A stretch of 64,000 nt of DNA from Pseudonocardia sp. TRM90224. GTDB taxonomy: Bacteria > Actinomycetota > Actinomycetes > Mycobacteriales > Pseudonocardiaceae. The stretch spans positions 124,001 to 188,000 of the forward strand of contig NZ_JAJGSX010000008.1 in NCBI RefSeq assembly GCF_021245725.1. The letters run 5' to 3'. Below, piece by piece: positions 50,574-59,149 of the stretch; position 1 is the stretch's first letter; each line of letters begins with the position of its first letter. Under the pieces are notes generated by a model that did not search any database, was not told where the DNA came from, and saw nothing but the letters and a program-made list of their open reading frames with translations. The position numbers were made by a program, and so were the translations under genes.

Positions 50574-51524
50574 ATGACTACCTCGTACGCACCGACGGAG
50601 ACTCCGCGACCGCCGGTTCACCTGCTCGCCCCGATGGCAGAACCGATGTCGCACCCGGCGGTCCGAACGGCCGTCGAAATCATGTACGAGGAGTATTACG
50701 AACCGATCACGCTCGCTTATCTGTCGCGCCGGGTCTTCATCAGCCCGTTCCATTTCTCCCGGTTGTTCTCCCGGGTCACCGGGGCCACGCCGGGGCGGTT
50801 CCTCACCGCGGTGCGCCTGTTCGAAGCGAAGCGGCTGCTGCTCGACTCCGACCTGACGGTGTCGGACGTCGTCTGCGCCGTCGGGTACTCCAGCGTCGGC
50901 ACGTTCACCACCCGGTTCACCAGGGCGGTCGGCATGACGCCGTCGCAGTACCGGGATCCGCGGATGCGCGACCAGCTCGTCGCAATCTCGCCGCACTACC
51001 ACCGGCTGCCGTCGCTCGCCGTGCTGCGCGAGTCGACGCTGCGGGAGTCGACCTTGCGCGAGTCGGCGCTGCGGCACGCGCTGCGCACCGGTTCGAGGAG
51101 CGGGCGGGCCACCTTGTCCGCCCGGATCGAGCTGCCGCACGGGGTGTCCGCGGCGAACGTCCTGGTCTGCGCATTCGCCGACGACATCCCGCAGCGCGCG
51201 CCGGTGGCCTTCGGCGGCCTCACGGGGCAGTCCGGGACGGCGACCGTCGAGCTGCGGGGGGTGCCCACCGGGCAGTGGCGGGTGCACGTCGCCGCGGAGC
51301 ATCGCGGACCGCAGGGCAACTCGGTGCTGACCGTCGGAGCGATCCAGCGCGCGGCCACGGTCGTCGACGACGAGACGATCGTGCTGCGCATGCGCACCCG
51401 GGCGATCCGGCCCACGGACCCACCGATCGCCGTCACGCTGTCCAGCCGCTCGGGATCGCTCACCCCGAGCGGGCCGCAGGCCGCCCTGAGCGCGATCCCC
51501 GTGCGCCGATTGACTGCGGTCTGA
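50574..51524 (+). CDS. AraC family transcriptional regulator with N-terminal HTH
   Basis: Regulator of 316 residues. Unlike most AraC proteins the DNA-binding domain is N-terminal (about 25-125): PITLAYLSRRVFISPFHFSR then FSRVTGATPGRFLTAVRLFE and VSDVVCAVGYSSVGTFTTRF with VGMTPSQYR. A repeated segment LREST-LREST-LRESA (about 152-166) links it to a C-terminal beta-rich domain that may bind ligand (VAFGGLTGQSGTATVELRGV). ATG 50574 follows GGAGA at some distance. Targets unknown; the CoA ligase operon downstream (52304) is a candidate. Confidence 0.88.
   Translation: MTTSYAPTETPRPPVHLLAPMAEPMSHPAVRTAVEIMYEEYYEPITLAYLSRRVFISPFHFSRLFSRVTGATPGRFLTAVRLFEAKRLLLDSDLTVSDVVCAVGYSSVGTFTTRFTRAVGMTPSQYRDPRMRDQLVAISPHYHRLPSLAVLRESTLRESTLRESALRHALRTGSRSGRATLSARIELPHGVSAANVLVCAFADDIPQRAPVAFGGLTGQSGTATVELRGVPTGQWRVHVAAEHRGPQGNSVLTVGAIQRAATVVDDETIVLRMRTRAIRPTDPPIAVTLSSRSGSLTPSGPQAALSAIPVRRLTAV
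51024..51068. repeat. Three 15-bp tandem repeats in the AraC gene
   Basis: CTGCGCGAGTCGACG, CTGCGGGAGTCGACC and TTGCGCGAGTCGGCG follow each other and encode LREST, LREST and LRESA in the interdomain linker. The units are in frame. Confidence 0.85.
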
Positions 51525-51536
51525 GCGTCAGGCCGG

Positions 51537-52136
51537 TCAGGCGGGCGCCAGAAGGGTGTCCGGCTTCGGCTGGTAGGGCTGGAAGAAGTCGTTGGCGGGC
51601 GCGCCGGCCAGGGTGAGCACCAGCGTCGGCACCGAAACGCCGTCGATCTGCTCGCGGATGATGTCGGCGTGCCCCGCGTGGCGGGCGAACTCCTCGATCA
51701 TGTGCACCAGGTAGTACCGGGCGTGGATCGGCCTGGCGTCGAAGATCCCGTGCCACGGCATTGGCGGCGACACGGTGTCGCGGCCCGGGTCGGTCGCGGC
51801 CACCAGGGCCATCACCTCGGCCCGCACCCGGTCGAACTCCTCGATGGTCGCGGCCACCGTCTCGTCGTCGCGCACGGCGAAGCTGTCGGTGAACGCGGCG
51901 TACGCCGCCCCGTCCATCGGCCGCTCGGTGACCTCCGTCCGCAGCCGCACCGACCCTCCCCGCATGACGTATGTGGCGTGCTTGATGATCCCGCCGACCG
52001 ACAACGCACTGCGGCACGGCGTCTCGCGGGCCTGCTCCTCGGTCAAGCCGAACGCGGCGGCACGAATGGCCGTGAGCTGCTGGTCGATGTAGTTGACGAG
52101 GCCGGTGACCTCGTCGTGCTGGGCGGGTTCGTACAT
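51537..52136 (-). CDS. DinB superfamily protein (DUF664)
   Basis: Protein of 199 residues of the DinB/mycothiol-transferase-like four-helix bundle family. ATG 52136 has GGAGGA upstream; longer frames read non-homologous sequence. The three metal-ligand His positions are plausible in GGIIKHATYVMRGG and in LVHMIEEFARHAGHADIIRE (two). Many DinB proteins of Actinobacteria use mycothiol as a thiol cofactor in detoxification, but the role of this one is unknown. It is convergent with the AraC gene (12 bases between stops) and divergent from the CoA-ligase operon. Confidence 0.88.
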   Translation of the reverse strand: MYEPAQHDEVTGLVNYIDQQLTAIRAAAFGLTEEQARETPCRSALSVGGIIKHATYVMRGGSVRLRTEVTERPMDGAAYAAFTDSFAVRDDETVAATIEEFDRVRAEVMALVAATDPGRDTVSPPMPWHGIFDARPIHARYYLVHMIEEFARHAGHADIIREQIDGVSVPTLVLTLAGAPANDFFQPYQPKPDTLLAPA

Positions 52137-52261
52137 GAGTGCCGTCCTCCGGGTTCGATGTGTGGGCACCACTCTGCCGCGCCTGGGAGCGCAGCAAGAC
52201 GTCCCCCTCCTGGTGTCACAGCAACTCATAAGACGTGACGGCATCCGCAGCGGCGGACGAT

Positions 52262-52287
52262 TTGTTTCGGTGACTTGTTTCGGTGAC
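52262..52287. repeat. 13-bp perfect tandem repeat in the CoA-ligase promoter region
   Basis: TTGTTTCGGTGAC occurs twice in immediate succession (52262-52274 and 52275-52287), 16 bases before the start of the CoA-ligase gene. Head-to-tail copies of this length suit a regulator that binds direct repeats, such as an AraC protein. Confidence 0.75.
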
Positions 52288-52303
52288 TACCGACGGAGGC
52301 GCG

Positions 52304-53626
52304 ATGAGCGGGCTGCAGTTCTGGAACCCGAAGACCGAGCGGCTGCCGCGCGACGAGCTGCGCGGCCTGCAATTGGCCAAGCTGCGCCGCCTGGCCGAAT
52401 GGGCCCAGGTTCGCAGTCCGCACTACCGGCGGACGTTCGCCGCGGCCGGGTTCCGCCCCGAGCAGCTGCGCACATGGGCCGACATCGACCGCATCCCGTT
52501 CCTCACCCGCGACGAATGGATGCACAGCCAGGAGCAGCACCCGCCCTACGGCGATCTCCCGGTGGTGGGGCCCGAGTCCGCGATCCGCGTGCACACCACC
52601 AGCGGCACCTCCGGGCGCATGCCGCTGCGAGCGCTGGACGGCCGCAAGGACTGGGCCTGGACCGCCGAGATGTGGTGCTACGCACTCTGGGCGGCGGGTG
52701 TGCGGCCGCACGACGTCGGCTACGTGGCGTTCGGGTACGGCTCGTTCATCGGCTTCTGGGGCCTGCACAACGGGCTGGAGCGGCTCGGTGCGCTGACCGT
52801 TCCCGGCGGGGCGCAGACCACCGCGAACCGGGTCAAGCAGATCGTCGACTTCGGCGCCACCGTCGTCGCCTCCACCCCGACCTACGCGCTGCGCCTCGCC
52901 GCGGAGGCCGAGGCCGCGGGCGTCGACCTGCGCGGCGGCCCGGTGCACACGCTGATCCTGACCGGCGAGCCCGCGGGGTCGATCCCGGAGACGAAGGCGA
53001 TCATCGAGGAGCGCTGGGGAGCGAAGGCCCTCGACACCGCCGGCATGACCGAGGTGTCGACGGTGATCATGTTCGAGCCGGCCGAGCAGCCCGGCGGCTG
53101 CCACATCATCGAAGACCACTTCATCGAGCAGGTGATCGATCCGGAGACCGGCCGGGAGGTCGGCTACGGCGAGCGCGGCGAGCGCATCTGCACCTCGTTC
53201 GGGCGCAGCACCACGCCGCTGCTGCGCTACCGCACCGCCGACCTGGTGGTGAAGGTGCCGAGTCCGACCGAACGCACCTGGGACCTCTACCAGGGCGGCA
53301 TCATCGGCCGCGTCGACGACATGAAGCTGGTGCGCGGCACCAACGTCTACCCCCGCGCCATCGAGTCCATCGTGCGCGGGTTCGACGGCATCGAGGAGTT
53401 CCAGGTGCGCATCGAGCGCATCGGCGAACGCGACGAGATCACCCTCGCCCTGGAGCCCGTCGCGACGATGGGCGACGGGCCGTGGACGCAGCTCGCCGAC
53501 GCCGTCCGCGCCGACCTGGCCGGGGCGCACGAGGGCCTGCGCTTCCACATCGAGCGCGCCGCCCCCGACGCGCTGCCCCGCTTCGAGCTCAAGGCCAAGC
53601 GCCTGACCGACCTGAGGAGCGCGTGA
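52304..53626 (+). CDS. Phenylacetate-CoA ligase family protein (probable 2-aminobenzoate or salicylate CoA ligase)
   Basis: ANL-superfamily ligase of 440 residues. ATG 52304 has GGAGG at 52295-52299. LQFWNPKTERLPRDELRGLQ is the PaaK-type start, the P-loop is HTTSGTSGRMPL, the adenylate-binding motif DTAGMTEVS, and the C-terminal GRVDDMKLVRGTNVYPRAIE is the PaaK hallmark. It would form an aryl-CoA with ATP. The gene two downstream encodes a 2-aminobenzoyl-CoA/salicylyl-CoA monooxygenase-type fusion, so 2-aminobenzoate (anthranilate) or salicylate is the likely acid. Its stop overlaps the next start (TGATG). Confidence 0.9.
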   Translation: MSGLQFWNPKTERLPRDELRGLQLAKLRRLAEWAQVRSPHYRRTFAAAGFRPEQLRTWADIDRIPFLTRDEWMHSQEQHPPYGDLPVVGPESAIRVHTTSGTSGRMPLRALDGRKDWAWTAEMWCYALWAAGVRPHDVGYVAFGYGSFIGFWGLHNGLERLGALTVPGGAQTTANRVKQIVDFGATVVASTPTYALRLAAEAEAAGVDLRGGPVHTLILTGEPAGSIPETKAIIEERWGAKALDTAGMTEVSTVIMFEPAEQPGGCHIIEDHFIEQVIDPETGREVGYGERGERICTSFGRSTTPLLRYRTADLVVKVPSPTERTWDLYQGGIIGRVDDMKLVRGTNVYPRAIESIVRGFDGIEEFQVRIERIGERDEITLALEPVATMGDGPWTQLADAVRADLAGAHEGLRFHIERAAPDALPRFELKAKRLTDLRSA

Positions 53627-53826
53627 TGGCGACCGACCTGCTGGGGCGAGCCACCACTGCCGAGGAGGACGCGGTGCTGGCCGTCTACGACCAGCTGCGG
53701 GCGCTGGTCGCGACCGACCTCCCGCCGTGCACCGCCGCCGGACTGCGTGCCGCGCTGGCGGACGTCGCGACCGTGGTCACCGACCTGGGGCTGAGGTTCG
53801 AGCACCTGCTCGACGAGGGGGTCTGA
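53626..53826 (+). CDS. Small conserved-looking helical protein in the aryl-CoA operon
   Basis: A 66-residue acidic, Leu/Ala-rich protein (LLGRATTAEEDAVLAVYDQL then LRALVATDLPPC). It appears all-helical, without signal peptide or cofactor motif. ATG 53626 overlaps the CoA-ligase stop by one base and the stop is one base before the monooxygenase GTG, so it is tightly coupled between two enzymes of one pathway. No family recognised; it could be a small subunit or chaperone for the ligase or the monooxygenase. Confidence 0.75.
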   Translation: MATDLLGRATTAEEDAVLAVYDQLRALVATDLPPCTAAGLRAALADVATVVTDLGLRFEHLLDEGV

Positions 53827-53827
53827 C

Positions 53828-56113
53828 GTGCGCATCGCCACCGTCGGCGGCGGGCCGGGCGGGCTGTTCAGCGCGATCCTGCTGAAGAAGTCCGACCCCG
53901 CCCGCGAGATCACCGTCTACGAGCGCAACGCCGCCGACGACACGTTCGGCTTCGGCGTCGTCTTCTCCCAGGAGACCCTCGACAACATCGCCGCCGCCGA
54001 CCCCGCGTCGTTCGGCCGCATCGAGGCCGAGTTCCGCTGCTGGAGCGCCGTCGACATCGACTTCCTCGGCGTCCGCGAACGCTCCGACGGCCACGCGTAC
54101 GCCGCTCTGGAACGCAAGCGGCTCCTCGCGATCCTCGGTGAGCGTGCCGACGAGCTGGGCGTCGACGTCCGCTACCGCACCGAGGCCCCCGACCTCACGG
54201 TCTTGAAGGGCGAAAACGACCTGGTCATCGCCTCGGACGGGGCGAACTCGCTCGTGCGCACCGAGCTGGCCCACCGGTTCGGCCCGAGCCTCGACCGCCG
54301 ATCCGCCAAGTACATCTGGCTCGGCACCACCCTCGCCGTCGACTGCTTCAGGTTCTTCTTCGTCGAGACCGAGTTCGGTCTGATCTGGGCGCACGTCTAC
54401 CCGTTCGACGCCGAGCGCGCCACGTTCATCGTCGAGACCGACGAGCGGACCTGGCGCCGCGCCGGCCTCGACGCGTTCGCCGCCGTTCCCCGTGGACCGG
54501 GGCAGAACGACGAGGCCACGATCGCCTTCTGCGAGCGCATCTTCGCCGAGCACCTCGACGGGCACGCCCTGATCGGCAACAACTCCGGCTGGCTCAACTT
54601 CGCGGTGATCCGCAACGACAGCTGGTCGGCCGACAACGTCGCGCTCGTCGGCGACGCCGCCCACACCGCCCACTTCTCCATCGGCTCGGGCACCAAGCTG
54701 GCGCTGGAGGACGCGATCAGCCTCGCGACGTCCGTCGATCGCGAGCCCGGCGTCGACGCCGCGCTCAAGGCCTACGCCGAGGACCGGCAGCCCGTCGTCG
54801 CGTCGCTGCAACGCGCCGCCCAGACCAGCTTGGAGTGGTTCGAAGGCGCCGCCCGCTACCGCCACCTGCCGCCGGAGCAGTTCGTGTTCCAGCTGCTCAC
54901 CCGCAGCCAGCGGGTCACCTACGACAACCTCCGGCTGCGCGACGCCGAATACGTCGCCCGCCTGGACCGCTGGCTCACCGACCGCACGCGCTCGACGGGA
55001 CTGCCCGTCGCCGACGGCACCCCGCCGATGTTCCACCCCTACAAGCTGCGCGGCATGGAGCTGGCCAACCGGATCGTCGTCTCCCCGATGGCGCAGTACT
55101 CCGCCGCCGACGGCATGCCCACCGAGTGGCACCTCGTCCACCTCGGCGGGCGCGCGGTCGGCGGCGCCGGGCTCGTCATGACCGAGATGACCTGCACCTC
55201 CCCCGACGCCCGGATCACCACCGGCTGCCCCGGCATCTGGACCGACGCCCAGGCCGCCGCATGGGCGCGCGTCGTCGACTTCGTGCACGCGAACAGCCAC
55301 GCGAAGATCGGGATGCAGCTCGGGCACGCCGGCCGCAAGGGCTCCACCAAGGTCATGTGGGAAGGCATCGACGACCCGCTCGACGACGAGGGCGGCTGGG
55401 AGATCATCGGCCCCTCACCGATCCCGTACCGCACCGACAGCGCCGTACCCCGGGAGATGACGCAGGACGACGTCGACGCCGTGATCGCCGATCACGTCGC
55501 TGCCGCCCGGCGCGCGGCCACCGCGGGGTTCGACCTGCTGGAGCTGCACTTCGCGCACGGCTACCTGGTGTCGAGCTTCCTCTCGCCGCTGTCCAACCAC
55601 CGCACCGACCGCTATGGCGGCGACCTGGCCGGACGCGCCCGATTCGCGTGCGAGCTGCTCGCGGCGGTGCGGGCGACGTGGCCGGACGACCGCCCGATCA
55701 GCGTGCGGATCAGCGCCACCGACTGGGTCGACGGCGGCTTCACCGGCGACGACGCCGTTGCCCTCGCCCGGCTGCTGGCAGCGCACGGCGCCGACATCAT
55801 CGACGTCTCCACCGGCCAGACCAGCACCGATGCCGACCCCACGTACGGGCGGCTGTACCAGACCCCGTTCGCCGACAGGATCCGCCAGGAGACCGGGATC
55901 CCGACGATGACGGTCGGCGCGATCGCGTCGGTCGAGGACGCCAACACGATCATCGCCGGCGGCCGCGCCGACCTCTGCTGCCTCGCCCGCCCGCACCTCG
56001 TCGACCCCTACTGGACGCTCAACGCCGCGCTGGACCAGGGCTTCGACGGGCACCCGGTGCCGGTGCAGTACCGCGCGGGGCTGGGCGCGCGGCGGCGGGC
56101 ACAGGTGCCCTGA
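53828..56113 (+). CDS. Bifunctional FAD monooxygenase / old-yellow-enzyme reductase (2-aminobenzoyl-CoA monooxygenase/reductase or salicylyl-CoA 5-hydroxylase type)
   Basis: Fusion of 761 residues. The N-terminal half is a class A flavin monooxygenase: MRIATVGGGPGGLFSAILLK (FAD dinucleotide motif) and NVALVGDAAHTAHFSIGSGT (GD motif). From about residue 400 an OYE domain follows: MFHPYKLRGMELANRIVVSP, MQLGHAGRKGS, ELHFAHGYLVSSFLSP and IAGGRADLCCLARPHLVDPY. This pairing is known from 2-aminobenzoyl-CoA monooxygenase/reductase, which dearomatises 2-aminobenzoyl-CoA aerobically, and from annotated salicylyl-CoA 5-hydroxylase fusions. The two cannot be told apart by sequence here. It completes a three-gene operon. 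Confidence 0.92.
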   Translation: MRIATVGGGPGGLFSAILLKKSDPAREITVYERNAADDTFGFGVVFSQETLDNIAAADPASFGRIEAEFRCWSAVDIDFLGVRERSDGHAYAALERKRLLAILGERADELGVDVRYRTEAPDLTVLKGENDLVIASDGANSLVRTELAHRFGPSLDRRSAKYIWLGTTLAVDCFRFFFVETEFGLIWAHVYPFDAERATFIVETDERTWRRAGLDAFAAVPRGPGQNDEATIAFCERIFAEHLDGHALIGNNSGWLNFAVIRNDSWSADNVALVGDAAHTAHFSIGSGTKLALEDAISLATSVDREPGVDAALKAYAEDRQPVVASLQRAAQTSLEWFEGAARYRHLPPEQFVFQLLTRSQRVTYDNLRLRDAEYVARLDRWLTDRTRSTGLPVADGTPPMFHPYKLRGMELANRIVVSPMAQYSAADGMPTEWHLVHLGGRAVGGAGLVMTEMTCTSPDARITTGCPGIWTDAQAAAWARVVDFVHANSHAKIGMQLGHAGRKGSTKVMWEGIDDPLDDEGGWEIIGPSPIPYRTDSAVPREMTQDDVDAVIADHVAAARRAATAGFDLLELHFAHGYLVSSFLSPLSNHRTDRYGGDLAGRARFACELLAAVRATWPDDRPISVRISATDWVDGGFTGDDAVALARLLAAHGADIIDVSTGQTSTDADPTYGRLYQTPFADRIRQETGIPTMTVGAIASVEDANTIIAGGRADLCCLARPHLVDPYWTLNAALDQGFDGHPVPVQYRAGLGARRRAQVP

Positions 56114-56149
56114 CGGTGAATTCGGAGGCCTGCTCAGTGGCGGCCTAAC

Positions 56150-56899
56150 ATGATCGGGATGGAGTTCGAGGACGGTCCGACCGGCTACCCGGGCTTCCGG
56201 GTCGATCGCCCGCCGCGGCTGCGGGCGCTCCCGATCACGCTTCGGCGGATCGGCCGGGCCAAGATGACCGGGATCCGGTTCTTCAGCGCGACCGTCCGTG
56301 GCGAGTCGTTCCTGTTCGAGCCGTGGCTCGTGACCTTCGTCGAGGAGCGCGACCGGATGCGGTGCGTCGGCGTGTACCGGACCGACGACGAGTCACCCGA
56401 CGACGACCCGGCCGAGCCGTGGCTGTGCGTGCGCCGATCGGTCTGGGAGCGCGATGCCGACATCGACCGGGCCGAGCAGGCCGACGACCTGCGCTCATAC
56501 CTCGCCGCCGGGCCCCAGATCGTGGACCGGTTCCTCCTGACCAACCGGATCCGGCACCCGCACGTCGCCGAGGTGACGGACGCGGCGATCTCCGCGCTCG
56601 CCGACGGGGTGTCCGTCGAGCCCGTCCGGCGGCCCGACAGCGAGTGGCAGTACGTGGAGGTGGATCTGGCCGACGACCGCTCGATGGCCAGCATCGCCTA
56701 CAGCCCCATCGTGACGCGCAGCGATGTCCTCGAGTCGGTCCTCTCCACGTGGCTGCCGGCCGTCGAGGACCTGGCCGACGGGGACGGGCTGGCCCCGGAC
56801 GGGCCGCTGCGGATCAGCATCGAGCGCTCCGTCCCCGAGCTGGTGAACGCCCAGCTGTGGGTGCAGGGCCGCCGGACGGATCGCCCGGAAGGCACCTGA
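56150..56899 (+). CDS. Hypothetical protein
   Basis: Soluble acidic protein of 249 residues that I do not recognise. It begins MIGMEFEDGPTGYPGFRVDR; ATG 56159 is an alternative start. The N-terminal half is beta-rich (FLFEPWLVTFVEERDRMRCV), and the C-terminal half has helices. No signal, membrane helix or cofactor motif. It lies 36 bases after the monooxygenase-reductase gene and might be read through from that operon, but the codon pattern and content do not suggest an aromatic catabolism role. Convergent with the histidine kinase gene. Confidence 0.7.
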   Translation: MIGMEFEDGPTGYPGFRVDRPPRLRALPITLRRIGRAKMTGIRFFSATVRGESFLFEPWLVTFVEERDRMRCVGVYRTDDESPDDDPAEPWLCVRRSVWERDADIDRAEQADDLRSYLAAGPQIVDRFLLTNRIRHPHVAEVTDAAISALADGVSVEPVRRPDSEWQYVEVDLADDRSMASIAYSPIVTRSDVLESVLSTWLPAVEDLADGDGLAPDGPLRISIERSVPELVNAQLWVQGRRTDRPEGT

Positions 56900-56936
56900 C
56901 GGTCTGGGCACGCGAGGGCACCTGCCGGCGTCGACC

Positions 56937-57001
56937 ATGATCACCCGCTGGGTGCACGAACCGACCAAAATGGGTCGTTCACGCGCCCAGACGGTGATCA
57001 T
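56937..57001. terminator. Large imperfect hairpin between convergent genes
   Basis: ATGATCACC (56937-56945) pairs with GGTGATCAT (56993-57001), and further inside CTGGG with CCCAG and CGACC with GGGTCG around loop AAAAT. The 65-base structure sits between the hypothetical gene and the convergent histidine kinase gene. It may be a bidirectional terminator, although the arms are longer than usual and there is no T-run. Confidence 0.55.
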
Positions 57002-57072
57002 GAGCCCGTCCCCGCGGCCCGCCGACCTTTCCGCGAGCCGGGAGACCGGGCCCACGACTCACTCGGCGCGCG

Positions 57073-59121
57073 CTAGTTGGCCGCCGGAGCGTCGTCGTCG
57101 GGCGACATCGTCCACGTGCGCATCTGCCCGTCCCGCCGGCGGACGTCCGGGCCGGTCTCGGCCGGCACGCTCGCCCGCAGCCGGTACACAGGCCCTTCCG
57201 CGACGGCGACGAGCAAGCCACCCAGCGCCTCGACCCGGTCGGTGACGCTGCGCAGGCCGGTGCCGCTCGCGGCGTCCTGGCGAACGTGGGGCGGCTCCTC
57301 GGCGCCGTCGTTGACGATCTCCAGGGTGGCCCGGCCCCCGGCGTGGCGCAGCGAGATCTCGCACCACTGCGCGGAGCTGTGCCGCAGCACGTTGGTGGCG
57401 CCCTCGCGCAGGACGGTGGCGAGCACGGTGCCCGGCGCCCCGGTCGGCGAGCTGCCCTCGCGCACCAGGCGGACCCGGACCTCGGCGGAGCGCAGCGCCG
57501 CCTCGACCGCGAGGCACTCCTGTTCGATGGAGAGCTCTCGCTCCCCGCCGATCAGGGAGCGGACCTCCGCGAGCGAGCGCCGCGCAGTCACGAGCACGTC
57601 GTGCAGCTCGTCGCGCGCCCGATCCGGGGCCTGCTCCAGCAGCCGGCCGGTGAGGTCGCACTTCAGCGTGATCGCCGAGAGCCCGAGGCCGAGCAGGTCG
57701 TGCACGTCGCGGGCGAAGCGGACCCGTTCCTGGTCGACCGCCGCCGAGCGGAGCTGCTCGCGCTTCCCCTCGATCTCCAGCACGAGGCGGTCGATGGTGC
57801 CCAGGCCGTAGACGATCGCGGTCACCAGCACGAAGCCGATGCCGGCATAGGTCACCGCCGCACCCAGCTCGTCGGACGGCACATGGGACGCGAGCAGGAC
57901 GGTGCTCACCCCCAGCAGCACCGACGTCGCGGCGCCCACCGCCGAGAAGCCGAACATGACCAGCACCGCACCCGCGGCGAGGTTGCTCCCTGCCGCCGCA
58001 GGCAGGACCGGAGACAGCAGGCTGGGCAGGAAGACCAGTGCCGACATCAGCAGGAGCAGCCCGAAGCGGGTGCGCAGCCGGTACTGCACGCTCCGCCGGC
58101 ACGCCACCAGGACCAGCACGGCCAGGAGCACCCGGGCGGCGGAGAACACCAGCACCGGCAACGGCTCGGCGGTGGCGGCGGCGAACGCGATCGCCACGAC
58201 CGTGAAGTCGGCCAGGACGATCACCAGCGCCGTGCGCCCGACGCGTGGCGCCAGCTCGCTCGCGGGCGGCAGCGCCGGCGGGTCGCCCCCGTCGTCGAGG
58301 TCCTGGCGGATCACCATCACCGTCCGCACGCTGGCGAGGGCACTCCGGGAGAGCGCCAACAACGTCGCCAGCTCTGCACGTGCCTCCGCCGGGCGCTGGT
58401 CGATCAGCCGGGCCACGAGCGCGCCGCGCATGGCGATCTCGGAAAGGCAATGGCCGAGGACGTCGTGGACGTCGCGCGCGCTGCGCACCCGTTCGCGGGC
58501 GACGGCGGTGCGGCGCAGCTGCTCACGGGCCGCGTGCGCGTCGTGCACCAGCCGGACCAGCACCGTCAGCCCGTAGACCGCGATCCCCCCGGTCACCGTG
58601 GACGTGACCGCGTAGACCAGCACGGCACCGCTGCCGTAGTCGGCGAACGGGCTGTCGGTCAGGCTGAGTGCGCTGATCGCCACCACGACCAGCACGAACA
58701 CCGGCAGGCCGGCGGCAAGAGGCAGCACGATAAGGGCACTGCCGGCCAGCAACCCGGGGAAGCCGTACCAGATCGGCCCGAACTCGAGGATCGGCCCGAA
58801 CACGAGCACGGCCTGGGCGGCGAGGGCCACCAGGCTCCAGGGCGGGCTGGGCCGCAGGTCGGGCCGGCTCAGGTAGCCCAGCTGCAGCGCGAGCAGTGCC
58901 ACGACGATCACGCCGCCGAACAACGCCTCGCTGAAACTGCTGGTCGCGACGACGACACCGGCGATGGCCAGCCCGCCGTAGCCTGCGACCACAACCGCGA
59001 GCACCACTGTCGCCAGCGGCCGCGGCAGCAGGCGTGGCTCCACCAATGCAGCACGAAGACGTTGTGCCAACCCGTACCCCCCGGTCAGGGTCGCGTGCCG
59101 CGGGGCGGCACTCGCCGTCAC
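57073..59121 (-). CDS. Tandem-fused NarL-type sensor histidine kinase (two sensor/DHp units, one ATPase domain)
   Basis: Membrane kinase of 682 residues from GTG 59121. Unit 1 has about five helices (35-200), a coiled segment and a HisKA_3 motif ARDVHDVLGHCLSE with His219, but no ATPase domain. Unit 2 repeats the plan: about five helices (280-440), then RVRFARDVHDLLGLGLSAIT with His474, followed by the only HATPase domain (ATVLREGATNVLRHSSAQWC as N-box; DAASGTGLRSVTDRVEALGG as G-box). Normal DesK-like kinases have one such unit of about 400 residues. The cognate regulator may be the DesR-like protein at 49710. The kinase is the sole gene of its unit. Confidence 0.9.
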   Translation of the reverse strand: MTASAAPRHATLTGGYGLAQRLRAALVEPRLLPRPLATVVLAVVVAGYGGLAIAGVVVATSSFSEALFGGVIVVALLALQLGYLSRPDLRPSPPWSLVALAAQAVLVFGPILEFGPIWYGFPGLLAGSALIVLPLAAGLPVFVLVVVAISALSLTDSPFADYGSGAVLVYAVTSTVTGGIAVYGLTVLVRLVHDAHAAREQLRRTAVARERVRSARDVHDVLGHCLSEIAMRGALVARLIDQRPAEARAELATLLALSRSALASVRTVMVIRQDLDDGGDPPALPPASELAPRVGRTALVIVLADFTVVAIAFAAATAEPLPVLVFSAARVLLAVLVLVACRRSVQYRLRTRFGLLLLMSALVFLPSLLSPVLPAAAGSNLAAGAVLVMFGFSAVGAATSVLLGVSTVLLASHVPSDELGAAVTYAGIGFVLVTAIVYGLGTIDRLVLEIEGKREQLRSAAVDQERVRFARDVHDLLGLGLSAITLKCDLTGRLLEQAPDRARDELHDVLVTARRSLAEVRSLIGGERELSIEQECLAVEAALRSAEVRVRLVREGSSPTGAPGTVLATVLREGATNVLRHSSAQWCEISLRHAGGRATLEIVNDGAEEPPHVRQDAASGTGLRSVTDRVEALGGLLVAVAEGPVYRLRASVPAETGPDVRRRDGQMRTWTMSPDDDAPAAN

Positions 59122-59149
59122 CCTAACAGGTGAGGGGCATCACCGTGGG

